Assembly (NCBI RefSeq): GCF_016755875.1
Contig: NZ_BNED01000005.1
Coordinates: 620,001-684,000 of the forward strand
DNA from: Streptomyces spororaveus
GTDB lineage: Bacteria > Actinomycetota > Actinomycetes > Streptomycetales > Streptomycetaceae
Length of the DNA stretch: 64,000 nt
Direction: 5' to 3'
Shown here: in pieces, positions 24,510 through 32,878 of the stretch
Numbering within the stretch: the stretch's first letter is position 1
Layout of the letters: the number at the start of each line of letters is the position of its first letter
Notes under the pieces: generated by a model
What the model was told of the DNA's origin: nothing
Seen by the model: only the letters and a program-made list of their open reading frames with translations
Databases searched by the model: none
Program-made: the position numbers and the translations under genes

Positions 24510-24758
24510 ATGCGTAACGACCTTGAGACCCGTGAGATCGACGACACCGAGCTGGACGCCGTGTCCGGTGGCATCATCAGCGTGTCCGGCGGCCTGGCCG
24601 GCGCTGTGACCAGCGATGTCAACAATGTCGTGGGCGTCGTGGGCGTCGTGGGCTCCCTCCACACCGTCCAGGCCGCGACGGGCATCGTGTCCCACGTCCC
24701 CGGCCTCGTCACGGGCATCACCGGCGTTTCGGTGAACGCCGGTCGCGCCGGTCTCTGA
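24510..24758 (+). CDS. Double-glycine leader bacteriocin-like precursor peptide (NHLP system)
   Basis: 82 residues. The leader MRNDLETREIDDTELDAVSG plus Gly21 fits the ELxxVxGG pattern cut by C39 peptidases, leaving a 61-residue core. The core is rich in Gly, Val, Ala and Ser, has no Cys, and contains small-residue spacing such as GGLAGAV and GVVGVVGSL. That favours membrane helix packing, as in class IIb bacteriocins. A second SGG at 26-28 could be an alternative cut. It is followed by a strong hairpin and then the HlyD-like and two ABC transporter genes, so it is the obvious cargo. Without a modification enzyme it is probably an unmodified peptide. Activity is inference. Confidence 0.85.
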   Translation: MRNDLETREIDDTELDAVSGGIISVSGGLAGAVTSDVNNVVGVVGVVGSLHTVQAATGIVSHVPGLVTGITGVSVNAGRAGL

Positions 24759-24770
24759 TCCGGAAATACC

Positions 24771-24810
24771 CGTGAACCCCGGAGCGTCCCCCACGGCTCC
24801 GGGGTTCGCG
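24771..24810 (+). terminator. Strong hairpin between precursor and transporter genes
   Basis: GAACCCCGGAGC (24774-24785) pairs perfectly with GCTCCGGGGTTC (24796-24807); three further pairs including one G-U extend the stem to 15. The loop is 10 bases. Placed 12 bases after the peptide stop, it would stabilise peptide mRNA and reduce read-through, giving more cargo than transporter. Confidence 0.8.
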
Positions 24811-24839
24811 GGCATCCGCATGTCCGCCCGAAGATACGA

Positions 24840-25667
24840 ATGCAGCTGAAGGAACAGTTCGTGCAGTTTCGCCAAAAGGCTCTTTCCAAGCTGCAATCGC
24901 CCGAGGAATTGGACCTGCCCGTTCGCTTCGCCCGCCCGCAAGGGCGACTCGTCCTGGCCGTCACGGTCGTCGTCATGGCGGCCGCGGCCTACTGGGCCTT
25001 CACCGGCACCGTGTCCTCCAAGCTGAGCGCGTCCGGCATCCTCACCCGGGCCGAGGGCAGTTACGTCCTGCAGACGCCGATCGCGGGACAGGTGACCGGA
25101 GTCCTCGCCGAGGAGGGCCAGTTGCTGGCCGCCGGCGCGCCCCTGCTCAACGTCCGTACGGAGCAGGGGGAACGGCCCGTGCGCGTGGTGACCGGCGGCC
25201 GGCTGACGACGCTGGTGGCCAAGGTCGGTTCGGTCGTCGCCACGGGGGCGGACGTGGCCACCGTGGAACGCGTGCGCGATCCGGAGGACCCGCTGGTGGC
25301 CGTGCTGTACGTGCCGGACGGCAGCGGCTCGGCCGTCGCCGTGGGCTCCCCGGTCGACCTGAGCCTCCAGTCCGTCCCGCAGCAGCGGTTCGGCACGCTG
25401 CGCGGGCGCGTCACGGCGGTGGGCCGCGCGCCCCTGACGCGGGCGCAGATCGGCGGCTTCCTCGCCGACGGGGGGCTCGCCGAGCAGTTCTCCCGCCACG
25501 GCAGCCCGGTGGCCGTCGTCGTCCGCCTCGACCGCTCCGCCTCCACGCCCTCCGGATACCGGTGGTCCTCCGCGGACGGGCCCCCGTACGCCGTCGATTC
25601 GCGGACGCCGGTCACCGGCGCCATCCACCTCGCCGCGCAGCGCCCGGTCGACTGGCTGCTGCCGTGA
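24840..25667 (+). CDS. HlyD-like membrane fusion protein of NHLP bacteriocin export
   Basis: 275 residues. One membrane helix at about 36-52 (VLAVTVVVMAAAAYWAF) follows a short cytoplasmic tail. The biotinyl-lipoyl-like hairpin follows: SKLSASGILTRAEGSYVLQT, IAGQVTGVLAEEGQLLAAGA. No long coiled coil is present, matching the short NHLP secretion protein subfamily. It links the ABC transporters to the outside. Its stop overlaps the GTG of the C39 transporter (GTGA), so they are coupled. Confidence 0.88.
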   Translation: MQLKEQFVQFRQKALSKLQSPEELDLPVRFARPQGRLVLAVTVVVMAAAAYWAFTGTVSSKLSASGILTRAEGSYVLQTPIAGQVTGVLAEEGQLLAAGAPLLNVRTEQGERPVRVVTGGRLTTLVAKVGSVVATGADVATVERVRDPEDPLVAVLYVPDGSGSAVAVGSPVDLSLQSVPQQRFGTLRGRVTAVGRAPLTRAQIGGFLADGGLAEQFSRHGSPVAVVVRLDRSASTPSGYRWSSADGPPYAVDSRTPVTGAIHLAAQRPVDWLLP

Positions 25668-27934
25668 CCGCGCCGCACCCGGGTCCCACCGGGCGCCGGC
25701 GCCACCGCCCCGAGCCCGGGTCCGGGGGCGGCTCGCGCCGCAGGACCGCGCCCGCGCCCCCGCGCGTACCCCGGGGCAGGACGCCCCGCCCCGTACGCAC
25801 CCCCACCGTGCTGCAGATGGAGGCGGTGGAATGCGGCGCGGCCGCCCTGGCCATGGTCCTCGGCCACCACGGCCGCTTCGTCCCGCTCGAAGAACTGCGC
25901 ATCGCCTGCGGTGTCTCCCGCGACGGCTCCCGCGCCAGCAGTCTCCTCAAGGCCGCCCGCGGGTACGGACTGACGGCCAAGGGCATGCAGATGGACCTGG
26001 CCGCGCTCGCCGAGGTGCGCGCCCCGGCCGTGCTCTTCTGGGAGTTCAACCACTACGTCGTCTACGAGGGCACGGCCCGGCGGCTCGGCCGCCGGGGCGT
26101 GTACGTCAACGACCCCGCCAAGGGCCGCCGGTTCGTGCCCATCGAGGAGTTCGACACCAGCTTCACCGGGGTCGTCCTCACCTTCGAGCCCGGCGACGGG
26201 TTCCGCCGCGGTGGCCGCAGGCCGGGCGTCCTGGGCGCCGTACCCGCCCGCCTGCGCGGCACTTCCGGCACCCTGGCCGCCGCCATGGTCGCGAGCCTGC
26301 TCCTGGTCGCCGTCGGCGTCACGGTGCCGGCCCTGAGCCGTACCTACATCGACATGTTCCTCATCGGCGAGCAGACCTCCCTGCTCGGGGTGCTGTTCGC
26401 CTCGATGGCCGTCGCCCTCGTACTCACCGCGGCCCTGACCGCGGTGCTGCAGGCCAATCTGCTGCGCGGGCGCGTCATCTCCTCGACCCTGGGCAGTGCC
26501 CGCTTCTTCCGGCACCTGCTCAGGCTTCCGGTCACCTTCTACTCCCAGCGCAACCCGGCCGACCTCGTCCAGCGCCTGCAGTCCAACGACGCGGTCGCCG
26601 AGACGCTCGCCCGGGACCTGTCCGCCGCGGCCGTGGACGCCGTGGTGGTCGTCCTCTACGCGGTGCTGCTGTGGACGTACGATCCCCAGCTCACCCTCGT
26701 CGGCGTGGCCGTGGCCCTGCTCAACGTGGTCGCCCTGCGGATCGCGATCCGGCTGCGGGCCACCGGTACCCAGAAGCTGCGGGCCGAGAGCGCCCGGCTG
26801 ACCAACACCGCGTACAGCGGTCTCCAGCTCATCGAGACGATGAAGGCGACGGGCGGCGAGAACGGCTTCTTCCGCCGCTGGGCCGGACAGCACGCGGTCA
26901 CCCTCGACGTGCAGCAGCGGCTCGGCGTCCCCAGCGCGTGGCTGGCGATCGTCGCGCCCACGCTCGCGGCGTTCAACAGCGCGCTCATCCTGACGATCGG
27001 CGGCCTGCGGGCGGTGGAGGGCCACCTCACCGTGGGCCTGCTCGTCGCCTTCCAGGCACTGGTGACCAGCTTCACCGCCCCGATCTCCCGGCTGGGCGGC
27101 GTCGCCGGCCGGATCCAGGACTTCGCGGCCGACGTCGCCCGCCTGGACGACGTCGAGAACTTTCCGGTCGACCGGGTCTACTCGCGGCGCGAGCCCGCGG
27201 CCTCCACCCGGCGCCTCAAGGGCCACGTGGAGCTGGACCGCATCACCTTCGGCTACAACCCGCTGGACGCCCCGCTGCTCAAGGACTTCTCGCTCACGGT
27301 CGGCCCCGGCCAGCAGGTCGCGCTCGTCGGGGGCTCCGGCAGCGGCAAGTCCACCGTCTCCCGGCTGGTCTCCGGCCTCCACGCCCCCTGGGCCGGGGCC
27401 GTCCGCATCGACGGGATGCGGCTGGAGGACATCCCGCGCGGGGCGCTCGCCGCTTCCGTCTCCTTCGTCGACCAGGACGTGTTCCTCTTCGAGGGCACCG
27501 TGCGCGACAACGTCACGCTGTGGGACCCCTCCATCGCGGACGAGGCCGTCGTCGCCGCCCTTGAGGACGCCGCCGTGCACGAGGTGGTCGCCCGCCGCCC
27601 CGGGGGCATCCACAGCCGCGTCGAGCAGGACGGCCGCAACTTCTCCGGCGGCCAGCGCCAGCGCCTGGAGATCGCACGGGCGCTGGTGCGCCGTCCCAGC
27701 GTCATGGTGCTCGACGAAGTGACCAGCGCCCTGGACGCGGTGACCGAGCAGATCATCATCGACAACCTGCGCCGCCGCGGCTGTGCCTGTGTGGTCATCG
27801 CCCACCGGCTGAGCACGGTGCGCGACAGCGACGAGATCGTCGTGCTGGACCGGGGCACGGTCGTGGAACGCGGGCGGCACGAGCAGCTGATCGCCGCGCG
27901 GGGCCCGTACGCCGCACTGGTGAAGGAGCACTGA
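25664..27934 (+). CDS. NHLP bacteriocin ABC transporter with C39 peptidase domain
   Basis: 756 residues. After a Pro/Arg-rich tail the C39 peptidase spans about 45-170 with Cys57 (EAVECGAAA), His130 (EFNHYVVYEG) and Asp150 (YVNDPAKG), the catalytic triad that cuts after double glycine. A six-helix permease follows at about 195-450, then an ATPase with GGSGSGKST, the SGGQRQRLEIARAL signature and VMVLDEVTSALD. It both trims and exports the peptide. The start is the GTG overlapping the HlyD stop; a much longer upstream frame exists but is the HlyD shadow. Confidence 0.94.
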   Translation: MTAPHPGPTGRRRHRPEPGSGGGSRRRTAPAPPRVPRGRTPRPVRTPTVLQMEAVECGAAALAMVLGHHGRFVPLEELRIACGVSRDGSRASSLLKAARGYGLTAKGMQMDLAALAEVRAPAVLFWEFNHYVVYEGTARRLGRRGVYVNDPAKGRRFVPIEEFDTSFTGVVLTFEPGDGFRRGGRRPGVLGAVPARLRGTSGTLAAAMVASLLLVAVGVTVPALSRTYIDMFLIGEQTSLLGVLFASMAVALVLTAALTAVLQANLLRGRVISSTLGSARFFRHLLRLPVTFYSQRNPADLVQRLQSNDAVAETLARDLSAAAVDAVVVVLYAVLLWTYDPQLTLVGVAVALLNVVALRIAIRLRATGTQKLRAESARLTNTAYSGLQLIETMKATGGENGFFRRWAGQHAVTLDVQQRLGVPSAWLAIVAPTLAAFNSALILTIGGLRAVEGHLTVGLLVAFQALVTSFTAPISRLGGVAGRIQDFAADVARLDDVENFPVDRVYSRREPAASTRRLKGHVELDRITFGYNPLDAPLLKDFSLTVGPGQQVALVGGSGSGKSTVSRLVSGLHAPWAGAVRIDGMRLEDIPRGALAASVSFVDQDVFLFEGTVRDNVTLWDPSIADEAVVAALEDAAVHEVVARRPGGIHSRVEQDGRNFSGGQRQRLEIARALVRRPSVMVLDEVTSALDAVTEQIIIDNLRRRGCACVVIAHRLSTVRDSDEIVVLDRGTVVERGRHEQLIAARGPYAALVKEH

Positions 27935-27935
27935 G

Positions 27936-30869
27936 GTGACCTACGCGCACCACACCGCCACTGCCGCTTCCACGGCCGCTTCCGCCGGCTCCGGCGGGCC
28001 GCCGCCCGGGGTGCCGGACCCGGTCGTCGCGGCTCTGGGCGGCCTGGGCGCGCCGGTCGACTGCTCGGGCGTGCGCAGCCTGTCCCTGGAAGGCCCGCTC
28101 GTCCTGTGGCTGGTCGTCGAGGGCGAGCTGGACCTGTTCGCCGTGGACGCCGCGCTCGGCGGGCACTGGCACTTCCTGGGCCGGCTCGAGCCGGGCACGC
28201 TGCTGCTCGGTCCGGCCGAGGGACCCGACCACACCCTGGTCGGCCGGCCCCTGCAAGGGTGCCTGCTGCGCCGCATAGCCCTGCGGGAGCTCTACCGTCC
28301 GGAGTCCCCGGAGCACCCGGAGTACGCCGGCGGTTTCCAGGGCGGACCGTGGTACGCCGACGAGGGGCAGTACGGTACCGCCGCGGGCCGGCCGAGCCCG
28401 CTGGAGGACGCCTTCGCGCGCGGCATCGGCCGCGGTCTGCGCGTGCTCTACGAGGCACCGCTGGACGCCGCGGCCACCGTCACGGCCACCGCCGCCGGCG
28501 GGCACGGCGGAGCCGACGAGGACATCCTGTGGATGCGGATCGTCCCCGGCAGCGTGCAGTACGGCGCCGTGTACGAGGCGGAGGCGGTGGGCACCCTTCT
28601 CGTCGACGCGGCGCTGTGGCAGGGCATGGTCGACCAGCAGTACCGGCTGCTGTACGCCCTGGACGGCTGGATCGAACAGCAGGAGCGCGCGCACGAGGAC
28701 CGGACCGCCGCCGGGATCGAGGCGGGCCGGGCGGCCCGCACCCAGGCCGACCGTACGCTGCTGGCGTCCATCATCCGTTCCGGTCGCGGTGCCGACCGGA
28801 ACGGGAGCGCCGACGCGGCCTTCGCCGCGTGCCGCCTCGTCGCCGGGGCGGCCGGCATCGCCCTGTCCCCACCGGGCGAGGTCGCCACCCCGTCCGAGCA
28901 GCTGGACACCGTGGAACGCATCGCGCTCGCCTCCCGGATCCGCACCCGCGCGGTCCGGCTCGGCGGACGCTGGTGGCGGGAGAACTGCGGTCCGCTGGTG
29001 GGCAGGCGCGAGAAGGACGGCGCGCCGGTCGCCCTGCTGTGGCGGCGCGGCCGCTACGAGGCCGTCGATCCCGCCACCGGCGGGCGCGAGCGCGTCGGCA
29101 GAAGCAACGAGGCCGCCTTCGAACCGCGTGCCGTCATGCTGTACCGCCCCCTGCCCGACGGGCGGGTGGGCCTGTTCGCGCTGCTCCGCTTCAGCGTGCG
29201 CGGCACCTTCCCCGAGCTGCGCAGCCTGCTGCTGGGCGGGCTGGTCGCGGTGGTGCTGGGCGCGCTGGTGCCGGTCGCCACCGGCCGGGTCCTCGGCCGG
29301 TACGTCCCGCAGGGCGAGACCGGGCTCATCGTGCGGACCGGGGTGGCCCTGGTCGCGACCGCCGTGGTCTCGGCCGTCTTCATGCTGCTGCAGAACACCT
29401 CGCTCCTGCGCGTGGAGGGCCGTGTCGAGGCCACCTTGCAACCGGCCGTGTGGGACCGGCTGCTGCGGCTGCCCGCGAAGTTCTTCGCCGGTCGCTCCAC
29501 CGGTGAACTGGCCGGGGCGGCCATGGGCATCAGCGCCATCCGTCGCGTGCTGTCCGGCATCGGCCCGGTCTGCGTACAGGCGGGCGCGGTCGGCGCGGTG
29601 AGCCTCGTCCTGCTGCTCGTCCACAGCATGCCGCTGGCGCTCGCGGCGCTGGCCATGCTGGTCGTCGTCGGGGCGGTCTTCCTGGGGCTGGGGCTGTGGC
29701 AGCTGCGGTACGAGCGCCGGCTGAACACGCTCGGCCTCCGGCTGAACAACCAGGCCTTCCAGACCCTGCGGGGCCTGCCCAAGCTGCGCGTCGCCGCGGC
29801 CGAGAGCTTCGCGTACGCCGCCTGGGCCCGGGAGTTCGCCCGTACCCGGGACCTGCACCAGCGCATCGGCCGCATCCAGAACGTCCTCACGGTCCTCGGC
29901 GCCGTCTGCCTCCCGCTCTGCACCCTGGTGATGTTCGTCCTGCTGGCCGGTCCGGCCCGCGGCGCCATGTCGGCAAGCGAGTTCCTCACGTTCAGCACCG
30001 CGTTGACGATGCTGCTGTCGTCGGTCACGCAGGTGACCGGGGCGCTCGTCTCGGCCGCCTCGGTGCTGCCGATGTTCGAGCAGATCCGGCCGTTGCTCCG
30101 GGAGATCCCCGAGGTGGACCGCTCCAGTACCCGCCCGGGAGAGCTGACCGGTGCCATCGAGGCCAGGAACCTGTCCTACCGCTACGCCGACGACGGCCCG
30201 CTCGTGCTCGACGACGTCAGCCTCCGCATCGGGCCGGGCGAGTTCGTCGCGGTCGTCGGGGCCAGCGGCTGCGGCAAGTCGACACTGCTGCGGCTGCTCA
30301 TCGGCTTCGACCGGCCCGTCTCGGGCAGTGTGCTCTACGACGGCCAGGACCTGGCGGCGCTCGACCGGGCGGCCGTACGCCGCCAGTGCGGTGTCGTACT
30401 GCAGAACGCCCAGCCCCTGACCGGCTCGATCCTCGACTGCATCCGGGGCGCCGGGACGTTCTCCTTGGAGGAGGCCTGGGAGGCGGCCGCGATGGCGGGT
30501 CTGGCGGAGGACATCAAGGCCATGCCGATGGGCATGCACACCATCCTGTCCGACGGCGGCGGGACCGTCTCGGGCGGACAGCGCCAGCGGCTGATGATCG
30601 CCCAGGCCCTCGTCCGCAAGCCGCGCGTCCTGTTCCTCGACGAGGCCACCAGTGCGCTCGACAACGAGGCCCAGCGCGTGGTCATCGAATCCACCCGCGC
30701 CCTGCGGACCACCCGTCTGGTGATCGCCCACCGGCTCTCCACGGTGATGGACGCCGACCGCGTGTTCGTCATGGAGGAGGGCCGGATCGTCCAGCAGGGC
30801 GCGCCCGCCGAGCTGCTCGCCGACACGACCGGCCTCTTCCACGGCCTGGTCCGCCGCCAGCTGCGCTGA
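27936..30869 (+). CDS. NHLP bacteriocin ABC transporter permease/ATPase (no peptidase)
   Basis: 977 residues from a GTG one base after the previous stop. The first 250 residues form a cupin or cyclic-nucleotide-like domain (LVLWLVVEGELDLFAV, FLGRLEPGTLLLG) and a helical linker, then six membrane helices (about 425-700) and an ATPase with GASGCGKST, VSGGQRQRLMIAQAL and VLFLDEATSALD. This is the second transporter of NHLM export pairs; its long N-domain lacks the C39 triad. It likely forms a heterodimer with, or a second step to, the C39 transporter. Confidence 0.93.
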   Translation: MTYAHHTATAASTAASAGSGGPPPGVPDPVVAALGGLGAPVDCSGVRSLSLEGPLVLWLVVEGELDLFAVDAALGGHWHFLGRLEPGTLLLGPAEGPDHTLVGRPLQGCLLRRIALRELYRPESPEHPEYAGGFQGGPWYADEGQYGTAAGRPSPLEDAFARGIGRGLRVLYEAPLDAAATVTATAAGGHGGADEDILWMRIVPGSVQYGAVYEAEAVGTLLVDAALWQGMVDQQYRLLYALDGWIEQQERAHEDRTAAGIEAGRAARTQADRTLLASIIRSGRGADRNGSADAAFAACRLVAGAAGIALSPPGEVATPSEQLDTVERIALASRIRTRAVRLGGRWWRENCGPLVGRREKDGAPVALLWRRGRYEAVDPATGGRERVGRSNEAAFEPRAVMLYRPLPDGRVGLFALLRFSVRGTFPELRSLLLGGLVAVVLGALVPVATGRVLGRYVPQGETGLIVRTGVALVATAVVSAVFMLLQNTSLLRVEGRVEATLQPAVWDRLLRLPAKFFAGRSTGELAGAAMGISAIRRVLSGIGPVCVQAGAVGAVSLVLLLVHSMPLALAALAMLVVVGAVFLGLGLWQLRYERRLNTLGLRLNNQAFQTLRGLPKLRVAAAESFAYAAWAREFARTRDLHQRIGRIQNVLTVLGAVCLPLCTLVMFVLLAGPARGAMSASEFLTFSTALTMLLSSVTQVTGALVSAASVLPMFEQIRPLLREIPEVDRSSTRPGELTGAIEARNLSYRYADDGPLVLDDVSLRIGPGEFVAVVGASGCGKSTLLRLLIGFDRPVSGSVLYDGQDLAALDRAAVRRQCGVVLQNAQPLTGSILDCIRGAGTFSLEEAWEAAAMAGLAEDIKAMPMGMHTILSDGGGTVSGGQRQRLMIAQALVRKPRVLFLDEATSALDNEAQRVVIESTRALRTTRLVIAHRLSTVMDADRVFVMEEGRIVQQGAPAELLADTTGLFHGLVRRQLR

Positions 30870-30874
30870 GGCAC

Positions 30875-30901
30875 GGGTGCGGGTGCGGGTGCGGGTGCGG
30901 G
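30875..30901 (+). repeat. Hexanucleotide repeat GGGTGC x4
   Basis: Four perfect GGGTGC units plus GGG begin five bases after the transporter stop. It is non-coding, with a potential for slippage or G-quadruplex formation on the plus strand (five GGG runs). Confidence 0.85.
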
Positions 30902-30949
30902 CCTGACCGGTGGCATGCCCCACAGCCTCCGGGGCGCCGGGCTGATCCG

Positions 30950-31690
30950 CTATCGGAGCTCGGACAGGTCGACCGAGTCGGCGGGCGCCGGGGGCTTGGC
31001 CGTGACGGGCTCGTCGAAGTCGGAGAAGGTGGCCGCCACCCGCTGCCCGGACTTCTCGCTGCCCTGGAGCTTCAGCAGGTACGGCTCGTCCTCGGTGGAG
31101 ACCTGGAAGACGCCCGTCCCGGCGGCGCTGCGGCTGGTGACCGTGATGGCCGGCTGTCCGTCCACGGTGGTCTCGGATCCCTTGGTCAGCTGTTCGCCCG
31201 GCGACTTCGCGGAGAACTCCTTCTTGAAGAAGCCCAGGTCGCAGACGTCTGCGAAATCGCTCAGCATGGCGCTGTCCGTGGTGCCGTGCAGGTAGCGGCC
31301 GTTGATGAGCGCGATCGCGTCGTCGGCCGCGGGACCCGGTACCTGGGATCTGAGCAGGTCCTCGTCGAGTTTCATCCAGACGTCGTTGCCGCGCTTGACG
31401 ATGTCGGCCGTTCCCGCGTTGCCGGGAGGCGTGACGGTGCCGACGCAGTTGCCCTGCTCGTCGAACCGGAGGTCGAGGGCGGTGGTGCCCGAGGTGTCGG
31501 TCACCTTGCCCACCATGCGCATGGAGGTGAGCCCGTTCATGGCCTCGCGCGAGGCCTGGGCGATGGCCTGGGCGCTCTTGTCGGCCATACCGTTGTCATC
31601 GGCTCCGGCGGAGCCCGCGCCCGCGCACACCAGCACGCAGGCGGCTCCGGCGGTCGCGCAGCGGGCCGCTGCCGTCCGGGGTCCGGACAT
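30950..31690 (-). CDS. Secreted LppX/LprG-like lipoprotein-type protein
   Basis: 246 residues. An N-terminal signal sequence of about 30 residues with Cys at 11, 18 and 22 is followed by ADDNG. The lipobox is imperfect, so lipid attachment is uncertain. The body (SAQAIAQASREAMNGLTSMRMVG, then alternating strands, DVWMKLDE, TVDGQPAITVTS) resembles the mycobacterial LppX/LprAFG half-barrel that carries lipids or glycolipids, and LolA-like folds. AGAGAGG-type ribosome site before the ATG. It converges on the bacteriocin operon. A role in immunity to the peptide is possible but unsupported. Confidence 0.72.
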   Translation of the reverse strand: MSGPRTAAARCATAGAACVLVCAGAGSAGADDNGMADKSAQAIAQASREAMNGLTSMRMVGKVTDTSGTTALDLRFDEQGNCVGTVTPPGNAGTADIVKRGNDVWMKLDEDLLRSQVPGPAADDAIALINGRYLHGTTDSAMLSDFADVCDLGFFKKEFSAKSPGEQLTKGSETTVDGQPAITVTSRSAAGTGVFQVSTEDEPYLLKLQGSEKSGQRVAATFSDFDEPVTAKPPAPADSVDLSELR

Positions 31691-31895
31691 CGGGCATCAC
31701 CTCTCTCGGGCTGCTCCCGGGCGGGGCGGGCGTCACCGCTCCCCGGGCGTCACCGCTCCCCGGGCGCGGCCGGTCACCCGTTCAGCGTAGGTCCGCACCA
31801 GGGCGGGCGCAGTTCGGCCGGACCGGACCGGGACGGACCCGGCGTCGGGCAGCATGGTGGCGATCACGTCCGCAGCGCCGCAGATGGAGGGTTCG

Positions 31896-32732
31896 ATGAG
31901 CAGTTCCACGTCCTTACCGCCGATGAGGGCACGCCTCGCCGTGGCCGTGACGGCCGCCGCCACCGCTCTCACGATGGCCGGGGCGGCCACCGCCGGGGCG
32001 AGCGCGCCCGCACCGGAGGCGAAGGCGCCGAGCGCGTTCGTGGCGCTGAGCTCGGTCGACCCGACGATCCTGCAGGAGATGCGGTACGTGCGGCCGCACA
32101 ACTTCGTCGGCGACCCGGTCGACGGCTACCGGCAGCCGGTCTGCATCCTGACCCGCCCCGCCGCCCAGGCCCTGCACCGGGCCCAGGTGAACCTGCTGCG
32201 CCAGGGGTACTCGCTCAAGGTGTACGACTGCTACCGGCCGCAGCGGGCCGTCGACCACTTCGTACGGTGGGCGCAGGACCTCGGCGACGAGCGGCGCAAG
32301 GCGGAGTTCTATCCGCGCGTCGACAAGTCCCGGCTGTTCGCGGACGGTTACATCGCGGAGAAGTCGGGACACAGCCGGGGCAGCACCATGGACGTGACGC
32401 TGGTGCGGCTGCCGGCGCTTCCGGCGCCCCGCCCGCGGCCCGGGCAGGCGTCGGTGCCCTGCTTCGCACCCCGGGCGGAGCGGTACCCGGACAACTCGGT
32501 GGACATGGGTACGGGCTTCGACTGCTTCGACACCCTGTCGCACACGGACGATCCGCGTGTCCAGGGGGCACAGCGCGCGAACCGGGACCTGCTGAGGTCG
32601 GCGCTGACGGCGCAGGGGTTCGTCAACCTGCCCGAGGAGTGGTGGCACTTCACGCACAAGCCGGAGCTGTTCCCCGACACGTACTTCGACTTCCCGGTGG
32701 CGCACCGGTCGGTCGCCGGACACCGCCCCTGA
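31896..32732 (+). CDS. Secreted D-alanyl-D-alanine dipeptidase (VanX family, M15D)
   Basis: 278 residues. A signal peptide (about 1-37) is followed by the M15D core: VYDCYRPQRAVDHF, the zinc motif SGHSRGSTMDVTLV (SxHxxGxxxD) and the catalytic EEWWHF. A long Cys-containing loop holds SVDMGTGFDCFD. It cuts D-Ala-D-Ala outside the membrane. The VanX of glycopeptide resistance is cytoplasmic; with a signal peptide and no vanHA neighbours, this is a cell-wall turnover enzyme rather than vancomycin resistance. Start chosen by GGAGGG five bases upstream. Confidence 0.92.
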   Translation: MSSSTSLPPMRARLAVAVTAAATALTMAGAATAGASAPAPEAKAPSAFVALSSVDPTILQEMRYVRPHNFVGDPVDGYRQPVCILTRPAAQALHRAQVNLLRQGYSLKVYDCYRPQRAVDHFVRWAQDLGDERRKAEFYPRVDKSRLFADGYIAEKSGHSRGSTMDVTLVRLPALPAPRPRPGQASVPCFAPRAERYPDNSVDMGTGFDCFDTLSHTDDPRVQGAQRANRDLLRSALTAQGFVNLPEEWWHFTHKPELFPDTYFDFPVAHRSVAGHRP

Positions 32733-32878
32733 GGATGCCGGGCGCCGCGGTCCGGCGGGACGGCGCCCACGTCGCGGCGCCGGAGCGCGGCGCGGCCGCC
32801 GCCCCGGCGCCGGGATGCACGCGGCGCGGGGGCGGCGGACAGTGGAGGCGGGGCCTTCGGCAGACCGGGAGGACCCGC

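Noticed and set aside
30875..30901. Short repeats as a CRISPR array
   Set aside because: Six-base units without spacers and no cas genes in the window.
27795..30923. 1042-codon minus-strand frame over the second bacteriocin transporter
   Set aside because: Antisense shadow of a confirmed ABC transporter; composition Arg/Gln/His/Gly-rich without motifs.
31896..32732. VanX dipeptidase as a vancomycin resistance gene
   Set aside because: It has a signal peptide and no vanH, vanA or vanRS neighbours; secreted D-Ala-D-Ala dipeptidases are common in Streptomyces.
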